From Aquirhabdus sp. (GTDB taxonomy: Bacteria; Pseudomonadota; Gammaproteobacteria; Pseudomonadales; Moraxellaceae): a stretch of DNA of 13,205 nt. Positions 5,388 to 12,672 of the stretch are shown here, piece after piece; position 1 is the stretch's first letter, and each line of letters opens with the position of its first letter. The position numbers and the translations under genes were made by a program. The notes beneath the pieces were generated by a model. The model did not search any database, was not told where the DNA came from, and saw only the letters and a list, made by a program, of their open reading frames with translations. The stretch lies in assembly GCA_030151145.1 (NCBI GenBank), contig JASLEL010000326.1:1-13205 (forward strand), read 5' to 3'.

Positions 5388-8273
5388 TCAGATCGAAATC
5401 AGCGGCTTGCTCATGGCATTGATCAGCATCAGGGTGGCATCAAATGCGGGCAGTGGTTTGCTCAAGAGGAAGCCTTGCAGTAGATCACAACCTTCATCGC
5501 GCAGGAAGCGTGCCTGCTCCAGGGTCTCGACGCCTTCGGCCACGACTTTCATGTTCAGCGAGTGACTCATGGCAAGGATCGCGCGGACGATGGCTTTCTG
5601 GTCCTGATTGTTGCTCATTTGCATGACGAAGGAGCGGTCGATTTTGATTACATCGATCGGATAGAGACCCAGATAAGACAGAGAGGAGTAGCCGGTACCA
5701 AAGTCATCCAGCGACAGCGAGATCCCGCGTGAGCGGATGTCCTGCAGGACGAGGAGAATCTTTTCTGGTTCATCCATGAGCAGGCTCTCGGTGATCTCAA
5801 GCTCAAGGAAGTTCGGATCAATCCCGTGTTTTTCGAGGATGCGATCCAGCACGCTGACGAAGTTACCGCGCTGTAGTTGTTGCGCCGAGACGTTGACAGA
5901 GACGGTTTGGTTGAAGCCAGCTTCCTGCCATTTTTTGATCTGGGCACAGGACTGGTCCAGTACAAACTCACCCAAGGCCGAGATGATTCCCATCTCTTCG
6001 GCAAGCCCGATGAACTGTACGGGAGCGATCAGGCCCTTATGCGGATGATTCCAGCGGATCAGGGCTTCAAAGCCAGCGATCTTCTGGGTCGCGGCATTGA
6101 ATTTGGCTTGGTAGTAAATTTCAAACTGGGAACCGGACAACGCTTTACGCAGGGCATTCTCGAGGTTGATACGCTCCAATGACTGGATGCCGAGCTGCTT
6201 ACTGGCAAAGCGGATGGTATTACCACCGACACGTTTGGCTTCCTGCAGGGCATTTTCGGCATAGTTGGACAGGGTATCGACCTGTTTGCCATGCTCAGGG
6301 AAGATCGCGACGCCGACAGACACCGTGAGCGTGATTTCCTGCGAATGAATTTCAAAATGACTTTCAAACAGTTGCAGCAGATTTTCGCAATAACTCTCAA
6401 GGTCTTTGCTGTTTTCACCGGCATGCTCAAGAATCATGGCAAAGTCATCACCGCCGAGACGGGCGATCATACTGGTACGTGCACTATAGCCCGAAAGGCG
6501 AGCGGCGACCTGCTTGAGCAGGAGGTCGGCACCATCGGCACCCAACAGATCATTGAGCAGACGGAAGCGGTCGATGTTGATGCGCAAGAGGACAAAGGAA
6601 GAATTGTCTTCGGTACTCTGGGTAATGAGCTGATGCAGGTGGTTTTTAAAGAAGTTGCGATTGGGCAGATCGGTCAGTGGATCATAGTTAGATAGATAGG
6701 ACAGGCGCTGTTCGTTTTTCTTGCGCTCGGTCAAGTCACTGACGATCCCGATATAGTGAGTCTTTTTGCCTTTTTCATCAAAAATCGAGTTGATGTGGAT
6801 CCAGACTGGAGTTTCCTGACCGTTTTTGTGCTGGGCGATCACTTCGCCTTCAAATTCATTTTCGCTTTCCAGCGCCTTGACGATCTTCTGACGGTATTGC
6901 TGCACCCGAATGGTGGTGTTGCGCCCGAGTTTGAAGAATTCTTTACCGATCATCTCATTGGTGGTGAAGCCGGTGATTTGCTCAAAGTAGGGGTTGGTCG
7001 TCAGATAGGTGAGGTTTTCATTGAGAATGAAAATCCCTTCAGCAGCCTGCTGGATCACGGTTGCGGAGAGTTTTTGTTTCTCGGCGGCCAGCTTTTCGGC
7101 ATTGATGTTACGACGTACGCCCACCATGCGCAGGGCAAAGCGATTGACCGGATTGCGCTCGACGACACGGCCAATATCCTGTACCCAGACCCAGTAACCG
7201 TATTTGTGCCGCATGCGATATTCGGCTTCATAACGGTCGGTATGGGTCATCAGATGAGAGGCGACAGACTGCACCACGAACGGATAGTCTTCGGGGTGAA
7301 TCAGTTGGGTCATGTCGGTGCGGTAAGCATCCATCTCTTCGCTGTTGTAGCCGAGTATCGGCTCAAAATTGGAGAACTGGATGCTGCGATGGGCGATATC
7401 CCAGTCCCACGTCCCGATACCACCGGCGCTATGCGCCATTTCCAGACGTTGGCGCGAGCGCTGTAACTCTGCATTGATACTGGTCAGATCGACGGTCCGT
7501 ACCCGTACTTTTTCTTCAAGTTGCAGGTTGGACTCGTGCAACTGCTCTTCGATATAGATCCGGCGGCGCATTTCCTCTTCGAGCTGACCATTGACCCGCT
7601 CGGTATGCTCCTTGGAGTTTTCCATGTAGTTGATGAGGTTGTCATTGCGGATCACGAGCCACGCGGCGCGGGTGCGGATCTTGTAGAGGCGATAACCACA
7701 GAACAGGATAAAGACGATATAGATGTCAATCAGAAAGCTGTTGGCACGGGAGACTGCCGAATGATGCTGGATAAACTGCTGGGCGATCAGCGGTGACATG
7801 CTGGTCAGCACGAAGGTCGCAAAAAAACGATAGCGGTCCGTCAGGCAGATCAAGCCCAGCATATGGGAAAACAGGATCGTCAGGCCAAAGATATTAAACG
7901 AGGCATTCAGCGCGTTCGGAATGGTGAGCGGCGAGATGTCGGCATGAAACAGCGCTTGGCCAAAGGCAAATAGGACCGCAATCAGAAAGGTATTGATCAG
8001 GACATACAGGTCCATGATCTCAAAGGACAGCCGGTGCTGACGGTTATTAAAATGATTGTGAAACACAGACGACAAGGCAATGGCACTGATGGTGACAATG
8101 GTCCAAACAGTGAAGGGGTTGGTCAGTGTCGCAAAGCGCTGATAGAGGACAAAGGTCAAGAGCACGAGGCACAGCAGCGAGAAGAGGAAGAGGCTTTGGT
8201 GTGCACGCGTGTTGTTCAGCTGCATGCGAAGGATGCGCTGAAGCAGCGTGTTTTGATCTTCTTCAACCGACAT
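5388..8273 (-). CDS. Membrane PAS-PAS-GGDEF-EAL protein; probable c-di-GMP phosphodiesterase
   Basis: Length is 961 aa from the ATG at 8273, which has AGGAG 6 bases upstream; the TTG just before it is too close to that site. About six membrane segments span residues 28-200, followed by a coiled-coil-like linker (about 215-280). A PAS_3-type domain follows at about 283-395 (GGIGTWDWD, then IHPEDYPF and YWVWVQDIGR) and a second PAS at about 403-515. The GGDEF domain (about 530-690) is degenerate: GGDDF at 607-611, Asn566 where the metal Asp normally sits, Arg571 in place of Lys, and no RxxD inhibitory site. The EAL domain (about 705-950) is complete: FEALIRW, NVSAQQ, ELEITES, LDDFGTGYSS, KIDRSF, VVAEGVET, LLQGF. 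It most likely hydrolyses c-di-GMP under PAS and membrane-sensor control. The GGDEF part may bind GTP as a regulatory module. Confidence 0.9.
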   Translation of the reverse strand: MSVEEDQNTLLQRILRMQLNNTRAHQSLFLFSLLCLVLLTFVLYQRFATLTNPFTVWTIVTISAIALSSVFHNHFNNRQHRLSFEIMDLYVLINTFLIAVLFAFGQALFHADISPLTIPNALNASFNIFGLTILFSHMLGLICLTDRYRFFATFVLTSMSPLIAQQFIQHHSAVSRANSFLIDIYIVFILFCGYRLYKIRTRAAWLVIRNDNLINYMENSKEHTERVNGQLEEEMRRRIYIEEQLHESNLQLEEKVRVRTVDLTSINAELQRSRQRLEMAHSAGGIGTWDWDIAHRSIQFSNFEPILGYNSEEMDAYRTDMTQLIHPEDYPFVVQSVASHLMTHTDRYEAEYRMRHKYGYWVWVQDIGRVVERNPVNRFALRMVGVRRNINAEKLAAEKQKLSATVIQQAAEGIFILNENLTYLTTNPYFEQITGFTTNEMIGKEFFKLGRNTTIRVQQYRQKIVKALESENEFEGEVIAQHKNGQETPVWIHINSIFDEKGKKTHYIGIVSDLTERKKNEQRLSYLSNYDPLTDLPNRNFFKNHLHQLITQSTEDNSSFVLLRINIDRFRLLNDLLGADGADLLLKQVAARLSGYSARTSMIARLGGDDFAMILEHAGENSKDLESYCENLLQLFESHFEIHSQEITLTVSVGVAIFPEHGKQVDTLSNYAENALQEAKRVGGNTIRFASKQLGIQSLERINLENALRKALSGSQFEIYYQAKFNAATQKIAGFEALIRWNHPHKGLIAPVQFIGLAEEMGIISALGEFVLDQSCAQIKKWQEAGFNQTVSVNVSAQQLQRGNFVSVLDRILEKHGIDPNFLELEITESLLMDEPEKILLVLQDIRSRGISLSLDDFGTGYSSLSYLGLYPIDVIKIDRSFVMQMSNNQDQKAIVRAILAMSHSLNMKVVAEGVETLEQARFLRDEGCDLLQGFLLSKPLPAFDATLMLINAMSKPLISI

Positions 8274-8411
8274 CAATCGCTCCTGTGACCGTATGACACT
8301 TTTAATTGTCTTGGACTGTTCTCTTATGTTGTTGCTTGCTTAAAAAACGCATCAAGCTCTTGTCGTGGCGGCTTTGTTAAAGTTTTAGGTCGTCGTTTTA
8401 TGCCAGCCATC

Positions 8412-8428
8412 CATGTTGACATAACATG
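8412..8428. repeat. Inverted repeat in the leader of the EAL gene
   Basis: CATGTT (8412-8417), GACAT, AACATG (8423-8428) is a perfect 6-bp dyad. CATC before it and GATG after it (with one extra T) extend the symmetry. It lies about 25 bases into the predicted transcript, so it could be an operator or an RNA hairpin. Confidence 0.35.
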
Positions 8429-8459
8429 TGATGACCTGTAAATCTTGCGTTGAGCGTTT

Positions 8460-8487
8460 AGTATACGATAGATACTTGTTGCGGCAA
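8460..8487 (-). promoter_or_regulatory. Candidate sigma-70 promoter for the PAS-GGDEF-EAL gene
   Basis: On the minus strand TTGCCG (plus 8482-8487) and TATACT (plus 8460-8465) are separated by 16 bases. Transcription would start near 8453, leaving a leader of about 180 bases before the ATG at 8273. The rest of the gap to rsmE holds no gene and no obvious terminator. Confidence 0.55.
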
Positions 8488-8528
8488 AGTTTTTCTTCTG
8501 ATTTGCATTCTTTTTTGCGGTCTGTTTA

Positions 8529-9251
8529 TCACTTTAACCGGGTATGTGCGACCATCAGCTGACTTAAGGCGACGACTGGTGCTGTTTCGGTACGCAGGAC
8601 ACGTTTTCCGATCTGCCAGCGGGCGAAGCCGTGCTGTTCTGCTGCGGTGATTTCACTTTGGCTCAGACCACCTTCGGGACCGATCAATAGGGCGATGTGC
8701 GCTGGCAGTATGGCTGGCAGTGGATCTGGCGCATCAATCGGAGCCAGTACCAGTTTAAGATCTGCGTTGATGGCGGCAAGCCAGTCTTCAAGGGTCAGCG
8801 GCGGCAGGACTTGGGGGATGCGATTGAGTCCGCATTGCTCGCAGGCGGCGATGGCGATCTGTTGCCAGTGGTCGATTTTTTTCTGGTCGCGGTCGTATTT
8901 AAGGCGCATTTCACAGCGTTCGCTGGTGAGGAGCTGAATGGTCGTCACGCCCAGTTCGGTGGCTTTCTGCACCGCATAGTCCATGCGGTCGCCCTTGCTC
9001 ATGACCTGACCCAGCGTTACTGCATAAGGTTCGCTACGGTCATCTGGGCTGAAGTGATCTAAATGGACCGTTGCGGATTTTTTCTGGATATCGACCAGTG
9101 TGGCTTGATACTCGCCGCCTTGCCCATTAAACAGCGTAGCCTGATCGCCAACATTGGCTCGCAGCACACGTACCCAGTGATGAAACACCGTCTCAGTTAG
9201 CTCGACAGTGGCATTCAGCGCCAGTGCTGTCTCCATATAAAAACGACTCAT
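8529..9251 (-). CDS. rsmE: 16S rRNA (uracil-1498-N3)-methyltransferase
   Basis: Length is 240 aa; E. coli RsmE has 243. It methylates N3 of U1498 in 16S rRNA, in assembled 30S subunits, using S-adenosylmethionine. The N-terminal PUA-like domain begins MSRFYM and contains HHWVRVLRANVGD. The SPOUT knot domain shows KGDRMDYAVQKATELGV (86-102), AACEQCGLNRIPQV (135-148), IGPEGGLS (190-197) and LRTETAPVVAL (219-229), the last two forming the cofactor-binding knot. The start ATG overlaps the bioA stop as ATGA. GGAGG inside the end of bioA lies about 10 bases upstream, so translational coupling to bioA is likely. I see no separate promoter. Confidence 0.96.
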   Translation of the reverse strand: MSRFYMETALALNATVELTETVFHHWVRVLRANVGDQATLFNGQGGEYQATLVDIQKKSATVHLDHFSPDDRSEPYAVTLGQVMSKGDRMDYAVQKATELGVTTIQLLTSERCEMRLKYDRDQKKIDHWQQIAIAACEQCGLNRIPQVLPPLTLEDWLAAINADLKLVLAPIDAPDPLPAILPAHIALLIGPEGGLSQSEITAAEQHGFARWQIGKRVLRTETAPVVALSQLMVAHTRLK

Positions 9252-10606
9252 GGCAACATCGCCTCCGAAGTCGTCATGTGTGTATGTTGGCTTGCGGCAA
9301 ATTCAGTCGCCTGCCGTGCAATGTCGACTACATGACGAATCTCATCTGGCGTGATGCAGTAGGGCGGGATCAGATAGACACTGTCGCCGATCGGGCGCAG
9401 CAGCACGCCGTGCGCCAGTGCGTAGCGGGCTATGAGTTTGCCTTTGCCTGCCTGTGGTGGATAGGGCAGGCCATTGGCCTGCACGATATTAAAGGCTCCG
9501 ATCATTCCGGTCTGGCGGATATGTGCGGTATGAGGGTGATCTTTCAGTCGAGCCAACGACTGCTGCATCGTCTCGATCAGCACTTGATTACGACTTAAGG
9601 TCTGCTCATCGGCAAAGATATCCAGCGATGCCAGCGCAGCGCGGGCCGCCAGCGGATTGCCGGTAAAGCTGTGTGAATGCAGGAAGCCGCGTGCAACATC
9701 CGGACTATAGAACGCTTGGTAGACATCCTCGGTCGTCAGGACGCAAGACATGGGCAAATAGCCTGCGGTCAGTCCTTTAGACAAGCAAAGGAAATCAGGG
9801 CAGATATCCGCCTGCTCATGTGCAAACAGCGTCCCGGTACGGCCAAAGCCGACCGCGATCTCATCCAGAATCAGGTGAATTTTGTATTGATCACACAATG
9901 CTGCGAGCCAGCTTAAATAAATTGGCGGATACATCTTCATGCCTGCCGCACCCTGCACCAATGGTTCGACGATGATGGCGCAAAGGCGTGGATGGTGAGT
10001 TTCAACCAGTGCTTTCATGGCGGCAAACTGACGGGTGAGGAAAGCGTCGTCAGATTCACCGACATCCTTTAGGGTCAGATCGGGCGTTGGTGCACGCAGA
10101 TGCTGGATCAGGAGCGGACGGTATTGGCTGGAGAAGAGCGGTATGTCGGTGACTGCCAGACTGCCCAGCGTCTCACCATGGTAGCCGTTTGCCAGTGAGA
10201 TAAAGGTGGTGCGCTCAGGCTGCCCTGACTGCTGCCAGTATTGCAGGCTCATCTTGAGCGCGACTTCGATTGCAGCTGAGCCGCTATCGGCAAAGAAACA
10301 GCGTGTGAGTGGTGGTGGCGTCAGATCTACCAGTCGCCGGGCCAATGCTTCGATCGGCGGATGGGTGAATCCCGCCAGCATGACTTGCTCTAACTGCTGC
10401 ACCTGATCGATGAGTGCGGCATTGACCCGTGGATGGCTATGTCCATGCAGATTGACCCACCAAGAGCTGATCGCATCCAGAATGGGCGTACCGTCAGCCT
10501 GATAGAGATAAGCGCCCTGCCCACGTACCACTTCGAGCGGTGGTTGGTCTTGGTGCTGATACATCTGGGTGCAAGGGTGCCAGAGTGGCGAGGTCGTGGT
10601 CGGCAT
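9248..10606 (-). CDS. bioA: Adenosylmethionine-8-amino-7-oxononanoate aminotransferase
   Basis: Length is 452 aa from the ATG at 10606. This class III PLP aminotransferase uses S-adenosylmethionine as amino donor to make 7,8-diaminopelargonate in biotin synthesis. Visible features are WHPCTQM near the N-terminus (residues 9-15), SSWWVNLHGHSHP (48-59), SGSAAIEVALK (108-118, phosphate binding), NGYHGETLGS (140-149), LDEIAVGFGRTG with the PLP-pyridine Asp D248, and LSKGLTAG with the Schiff-base lysine K277. E. coli BioA has its lysine at 274. A TTG at 10627 was rejected as start: it would lie only about 5 bases from the predicted transcription start. The ATG has no clear ribosome-binding site. 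No BirA operator is visible upstream, and no other bio gene is adjacent in this window. Confidence 0.95.
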   Translation of the reverse strand: MPTTTSPLWHPCTQMYQHQDQPPLEVVRGQGAYLYQADGTPILDAISSWWVNLHGHSHPRVNAALIDQVQQLEQVMLAGFTHPPIEALARRLVDLTPPPLTRCFFADSGSAAIEVALKMSLQYWQQSGQPERTTFISLANGYHGETLGSLAVTDIPLFSSQYRPLLIQHLRAPTPDLTLKDVGESDDAFLTRQFAAMKALVETHHPRLCAIIVEPLVQGAAGMKMYPPIYLSWLAALCDQYKIHLILDEIAVGFGRTGTLFAHEQADICPDFLCLSKGLTAGYLPMSCVLTTEDVYQAFYSPDVARGFLHSHSFTGNPLAARAALASLDIFADEQTLSRNQVLIETMQQSLARLKDHPHTAHIRQTGMIGAFNIVQANGLPYPPQAGKGKLIARYALAHGVLLRPIGDSVYLIPPYCITPDEIRHVVDIARQATEFAASQHTHMTTSEAMLP

Positions 10607-10638
10607 AGCAAGAGAGAGTATGGTCAAGCAAAGACAAG

Positions 10639-10647
10639 GTTATACCA
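10639..10647 (-). promoter_or_regulatory. Candidate extended -10 promoter for bioA-rsmE
   Basis: On the minus strand TGG-TATAAC gives an extended -10, with no good -35 at 16-18 bases. The start would be near 10632, giving a short leader of about 26 bases before the bioA ATG. Confidence 0.4.
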
Positions 10648-10732
10648 TAAAAGCGTAAGCAGCGAGCAGGGCGGCTGTTTACCGAATGCCCAGACAGTCA
10701 GTGGTGCATGGATTTCAGCAGTTCAACTACCA

Positions 10733-10777
10733 GTGACCAGTTTAGACGTGATCGGTTTAGACGTGACCAGTTTAGAC
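10733..10777. repeat. Three 15-bp tandem repeats over the monooxygenase stop codon
   Basis: Copies are GTGACCAGTTTAGAC (10733-10747), GTGATCGGTTTAGAC (10748-10762, two changes) and GTGACCAGTTTAGAC (10763-10777). On the minus strand the last copy encodes the terminal Val and TAA of the monooxygenase gene. Because the unit is five codons long, the next two copies carry the same GTC TAA in the same frame. The array most likely arose by slippage or local duplication. Confidence 0.9.
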
Positions 10778-11920
10778 GAAGTCATCAGGCGCACCCATCA
10801 TGGCATGGAGCAGATGTTTGGCTAGGCTACGATTGATGACGTGCTTACCCATGAGGATGGCTCCGCGCAGGGCATGCCGCTGTAAATGTCCCCATGTCCC
10901 ACCGAGTGTCACGGCTTCGGTCATCAGGCGGTTTTGCCGGATCCAGGCGCGGGCGATCTCCAGACGTCGGGTCTCGTAGGCGGCAAAGTCGCCGGACTGG
11001 ATCGCATCGGAGAGTGCAATGCCATCGGCGATCCCGAGATTCATGCCGCGTCCGCCGACCGGGGAGTGGACGTGTGCCGCATCTCCAGCCAGCCAGACAC
11101 GGTCTCGACCATAGTGACTGACATGGGCGAAGGTGATGGTAAATAGACTCTGCTGGATGATGTGCTGTATCGGCGGCAGGTCTTTCGGTAGGTGATTGAT
11201 CAGGGATGCGGGTGCCATTACCAGACGGACACAGTCATTGAGGCGGATTGCGAGGATAAAGCCTTCATTCAGTATCCATGCGGCCACATCCTCTTCAGCA
11301 AAGGGCCAGTCCATGGTGACATCCAGTCCCAGCATTTTTTGCGTCAGTTGCGTTGTGGGGTATTCAAGTCCGAGTAAGGTCCGGGTCCGACTGTGAAATC
11401 CGTCTGCACCAATCAGATACTGGCAGCGAATTTTTTCGATTTGCGGTGTTGTGGTGTCTTGAGTACCGTCGCTGTTCGTGATGTATGGTCGCTGGGTGGT
11501 GGCGATGACATGGTCGTCGTACTGGACGAGGTCTATCAGTTCTGCCGGCCTGTCGATCATGACGCCATGACGGCGTAACTCATCTTCAAGACATTGCTCA
11601 GTATCGCGCTGGGCCAGTTTGATGGGGGGAAACTCGGGATAAATATCCTGAAAATAGGGTTTGCCCGATACCAGCAGTCCATCTTCTCCATAGAGCCGAA
11701 AGCCCTGAATCGATGTGCCACGCTCCAGTATCAGAGGTGTTACTCCAAGCGGCGCGAGTAAACTCAGGATATGTGGATTGATCAGGAGTGCGCGTGAGAA
11801 AGCCAGCCGGTCCGGATGTTTATCGATGATGGTGACCTGCCGTCCTGCGCGCGTCAGCGCAAGTGCTGCAGTCATGCCGGTGGGGCCTGCGCCTGCGATC
11901 AGTACATCTACGTCTTTCAT
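10772..11920 (-). CDS. Class A FAD-dependent monooxygenase (FAD_binding_3 type)
   Basis: Length is 382 aa, with AGGAG 5 bases before the ATG. It belongs to the para-hydroxybenzoate hydroxylase-like family, which use NAD(P)H, FAD and O2 to hydroxylate aromatic or other small molecules. The N-terminal Rossmann motif is VLIAGAGPTGMTAAL (GxGxxG at residues 10-15), ending in the Asp of IIDKHP. The family DG motif is LIGADGFHSRTR (D173), and the GD motif is RVWLAGDAAHVHSPVGGRGMN (G279-D280), which binds FAD ribityl and phosphate. It is short, since many relatives are 400-600 aa, and has no C-terminal thioredoxin-like domain. The substrate cannot be told. A PaiB-like flavin-binding gene ends 58 bases upstream. 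Three tandem repeats cover the stop codon. Confidence 0.85.
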   Translation of the reverse strand: MKDVDVLIAGAGPTGMTAALALTRAGRQVTIIDKHPDRLAFSRALLINPHILSLLAPLGVTPLILERGTSIQGFRLYGEDGLLVSGKPYFQDIYPEFPPIKLAQRDTEQCLEDELRRHGVMIDRPAELIDLVQYDDHVIATTQRPYITNSDGTQDTTTPQIEKIRCQYLIGADGFHSRTRTLLGLEYPTTQLTQKMLGLDVTMDWPFAEEDVAAWILNEGFILAIRLNDCVRLVMAPASLINHLPKDLPPIQHIIQQSLFTITFAHVSHYGRDRVWLAGDAAHVHSPVGGRGMNLGIADGIALSDAIQSGDFAAYETRRLEIARAWIRQNRLMTEAVTLGGTWGHLQRHALRGAILMGKHVINRSLAKHLLHAMMGAPDDFV

Positions 11921-11970
11921 GGCGACTCCTGTGCGTGGATCGACGGATGAAATTGCAGTCTCGTGGAGAT

Positions 11971-12001
11971 GTTATACCCTATTTGCTTTCGCTGCTGTCA
12001 A
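11971..12001 (-). promoter_or_regulatory. Candidate promoter for the FAD monooxygenase gene
   Basis: On the minus strand a perfect -35 TTGACA (plus 11996-12001) lies 19 bases from a -10 TATAAC (plus 11971-11976). The spacing is longer than ideal. The -35 sits inside the last codons of the paiB-like gene. Confidence 0.35.
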
Positions 12002-12572
12002 ACAGGGCGGTATTCATTAATTGGGCCAAGGCCGGATTTTTGATGGACATGGCGTTGATCACTTGTGTTTGATCAGCTTTGGGGCGATTTTGACTCAGTT
12101 TGAATTTAGCCTCGATGTGTGTCATCGGGATTTCAAAAAAGACGATGCCTCGCTTCATGTGATCAAAACGCGCCTGATTAAGCGGAGTGGATTCGTATTG
12201 CCCCATTAGTTGGCGTATGACCTTGTCGATATGCGCAGCATCAGTGATCATGCGACTGATGCCTTGGACATGCACGACGGCATAGTTCCATGTCGGGACG
12301 CCTTGAGTCGAGGTATGCAATTCGGTTGAGATATAGTCGTGCGGACCCTGAAAAATAACTGTGGCCTTGCGTCCATCCAGCCATTGGCTGTGTGGATTGG
12401 CAACTGCAAGATGACCGGTGAGCACGTCACGCTCGTGATCCAGATAGAGGGGAATGTGACTGATGATGGGCTCATCATTGACGATGTGAATCAGGGTGGC
12501 AAAGCCGTAGTCGCGGATCAACTGCAAGACGAGTGCGGAGTCGGAGGCTTGGAACGCATCAGGAATATACAT
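11979..12572 (-). CDS. PaiB-like FMN-binding protein (putative negative transcriptional regulator family)
   Basis: Length is 197 aa. The opening MYIPDAFQASD, the core IISHIPLYLD, GHLAVANPHSQW (53-64), FQGPHDYIS (74-82), VPTWNYAVVHVQG (92-104) and the late KFKLSQNRPKADQ (157-168) match the Bacillus PaiB family, which has a split-barrel flavin-binding fold. PaiB was described as a negative regulator of protease and sporulation genes. Most bacterial members are uncharacterised and may be flavin- or heme-linked enzymes instead. No helix-turn-helix is visible here. The ATG at 12572 lacks a clear ribosome-binding site and lies inside one arm of an 11-bp inverted repeat. The gene sits 100 bases after metF and 58 before the FAD monooxygenase. 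Confidence 0.85.
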   Translation of the reverse strand: MYIPDAFQASDSALVLQLIRDYGFATLIHIVNDEPIISHIPLYLDHERDVLTGHLAVANPHSQWLDGRKATVIFQGPHDYISTELHTSTQGVPTWNYAVVHVQGISRMITDAAHIDKVIRQLMGQYESTPLNQARFDHMKRGIVFFEIPMTHIEAKFKLSQNRPKADQTQVINAMSIKNPALAQLMNTALFDSSESK

Positions 12573-12611
12573 GGTCAGTCGCAGGCTTGTGCTGAGGCAT
12601 ACCGACCATGT
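12569..12611 (-). promoter_or_regulatory. 11-bp inverted repeat enclosing the paiB-like start codon
   Basis: Plus-strand arms are ACATGGTCAGT (12569-12579) and ACCGACCATGT (12601-12611) with a 21-base spacer. In the minus-strand RNA all 11 positions pair, one as G-U. The downstream arm includes the ATG of the paiB-like gene. It could be an RNA hairpin that hides the start, or a DNA operator. Confidence 0.55.
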
Positions 12612-12620
12612 TAACGGAAG

Positions 12621-12643
12621 AGACGGCTGATTTAAAACCGTCT
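12621..12643 (-). terminator. Weak hairpin downstream of metF
   Basis: AGACGG (12621-12626) and CCGTCT (12638-12643) form a 6-bp stem with an 11-base loop, about 30 bases past the metF stop. On the minus strand it is followed by CTCTTCC rather than a T-run, so intrinsic termination would be inefficient. Confidence 0.3.
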
Positions 12644-12672
12644 GTTCGGGAATAAATGACTTTAAAGACCGA

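Noticed and set aside
6756..7466. 236-codon plus-strand open frame opposite the PAS region
   Set aside because: Antisense to a clearly coding PAS-GGDEF-EAL gene and without family features.
8274..8460. c-di-GMP (GEMM) riboswitch before the EAL gene
   Set aside because: The leader has an ACGCAA string but not the paired helices or conserved core of that riboswitch.
10607..10771. BirA-type biotin operator upstream of bioA
   Set aside because: No TTGTAAAC-like half-sites with inverted partners are present in this gap.
10733..10777. Short CRISPR-like array
   Set aside because: The 15-bp units are directly adjacent with no spacers, and there are only three; a simple tandem repeat.
10433..10825. 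130-codon plus-strand open frame spanning the bioA 5' end and the bioA-monooxygenase gap
   Set aside because: Overlaps two well-supported minus-strand genes and the tandem repeats; no ribosome-binding site or homology recognised.
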